DNA of 5,865 nucleotides from Clostridia bacterium (lineage in GTDB: Bacteria > Bacillota > Clostridia > Oscillospirales > Acutalibacteraceae), in assembly GCA_017431755.1 (NCBI GenBank), contig JAFRKM010000011.1, forward strand, positions 1-5,865. The letters are read 5' to 3'. Below the pieces are notes generated by a model. The model was not told the origin of the DNA. It saw only the letters and a list, made by a program, of their open reading frames with translations, and made no database searches. Both the position numbers and the translations under genes were made by a program. Positions within the stretch are counted from its first letter, which is position 1; each line of letters begins with the position of its first letter. Positions 5,817-5,865 of this stretch are shown here, in pieces.

Positions 5817-5865
5817 GATTTAGATTTAATTTTAAAAGAACATGCACAATTGTGTATAAAGCTGA
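5814..5865 (+). pseudogene. scfB: In-frame continuation of the scfB reading frame beyond its premature stop
   Basis: Immediately after the TAA at 5814-5816 the same frame stays open for the remaining 16 codons and reads DLDLILKEHAQLCIKL. This looks like the amphipathic helix that follows LTEEDL in intact SCIFF maturases, as I remember the family. The ORF therefore ends at a nonsense change (GAA to TAA is one base), not at a natural C-terminus. No good restart is present: the ATG at 5840 is in another frame and stops after five codons. The rest of the gene, including the SPASM domain, would lie outside the window. Confidence 0.7.

Overview
The window is AT-rich DNA with strong AAGGAG-type ribosome binding sites. 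It most likely comes from a spore-forming member of the class Clostridia. Three genes support this: a SPOCS/DUF3794 protein, a PdaB-like sporulation-type polysaccharide deacetylase, and a SCIFF ranthipeptide precursor with its radical SAM maturase, a pair that is close to universal in Clostridia. The species cannot be named from the sequence.

Layout: four genes run on the minus strand, from about 4524 down to 1. Read 5' to 3', they are a PMCA/SERCA-type calcium P-type ATPase (1867-4524), a small double-glycine-leader protein with two acidic C-terminal repeats (1411-1767), a membrane-anchored PdaB-like deacetylase (526-1284), and the N-terminal part of a SPOCS-domain protein that leaves the window at position 1. 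The spacers hold a large AT-rich palindrome just after the ATPase and two related hairpins between the leader-peptide gene and the deacetylase. The second of these hairpins buries the deacetylase ribosome binding site. The plus-strand part (4624-5865) diverges from the ATPase. It holds an extended -10 promoter, the 45-residue SCIFF precursor gene (scfA), a hairpin with a U-rich tail, and the radical SAM maturase gene (scfB).

The most notable feature is that the SCIFF locus looks damaged in both partners. The precursor keeps its conserved leader and 45-residue length but has only four of the six family cysteines. Ser replaces Cys32, the residue known to form the thioether in the characterised homologue CteA, and Asn replaces Cys36. 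The maturase keeps its N-terminal peptide-binding region and its CxxxCxxC cluster motif. However, its GGEP motif reads GGVP, and an in-frame TAA stops it at codon 298, before the C-terminal SPASM domain. The frame stays open after the stop and encodes residues that look like a family continuation, so this reads as a recent nonsense mutation or a base error. Either the system is decaying or the assembly has errors here; read-level data would separate the two.

The other genes look intact. The SPOCS and PdaB-like genes probably serve spore envelope or cortex functions, the ATPase exports calcium, and the double-glycine protein is an uncharacterised secreted-peptide candidate with no transporter gene in view.
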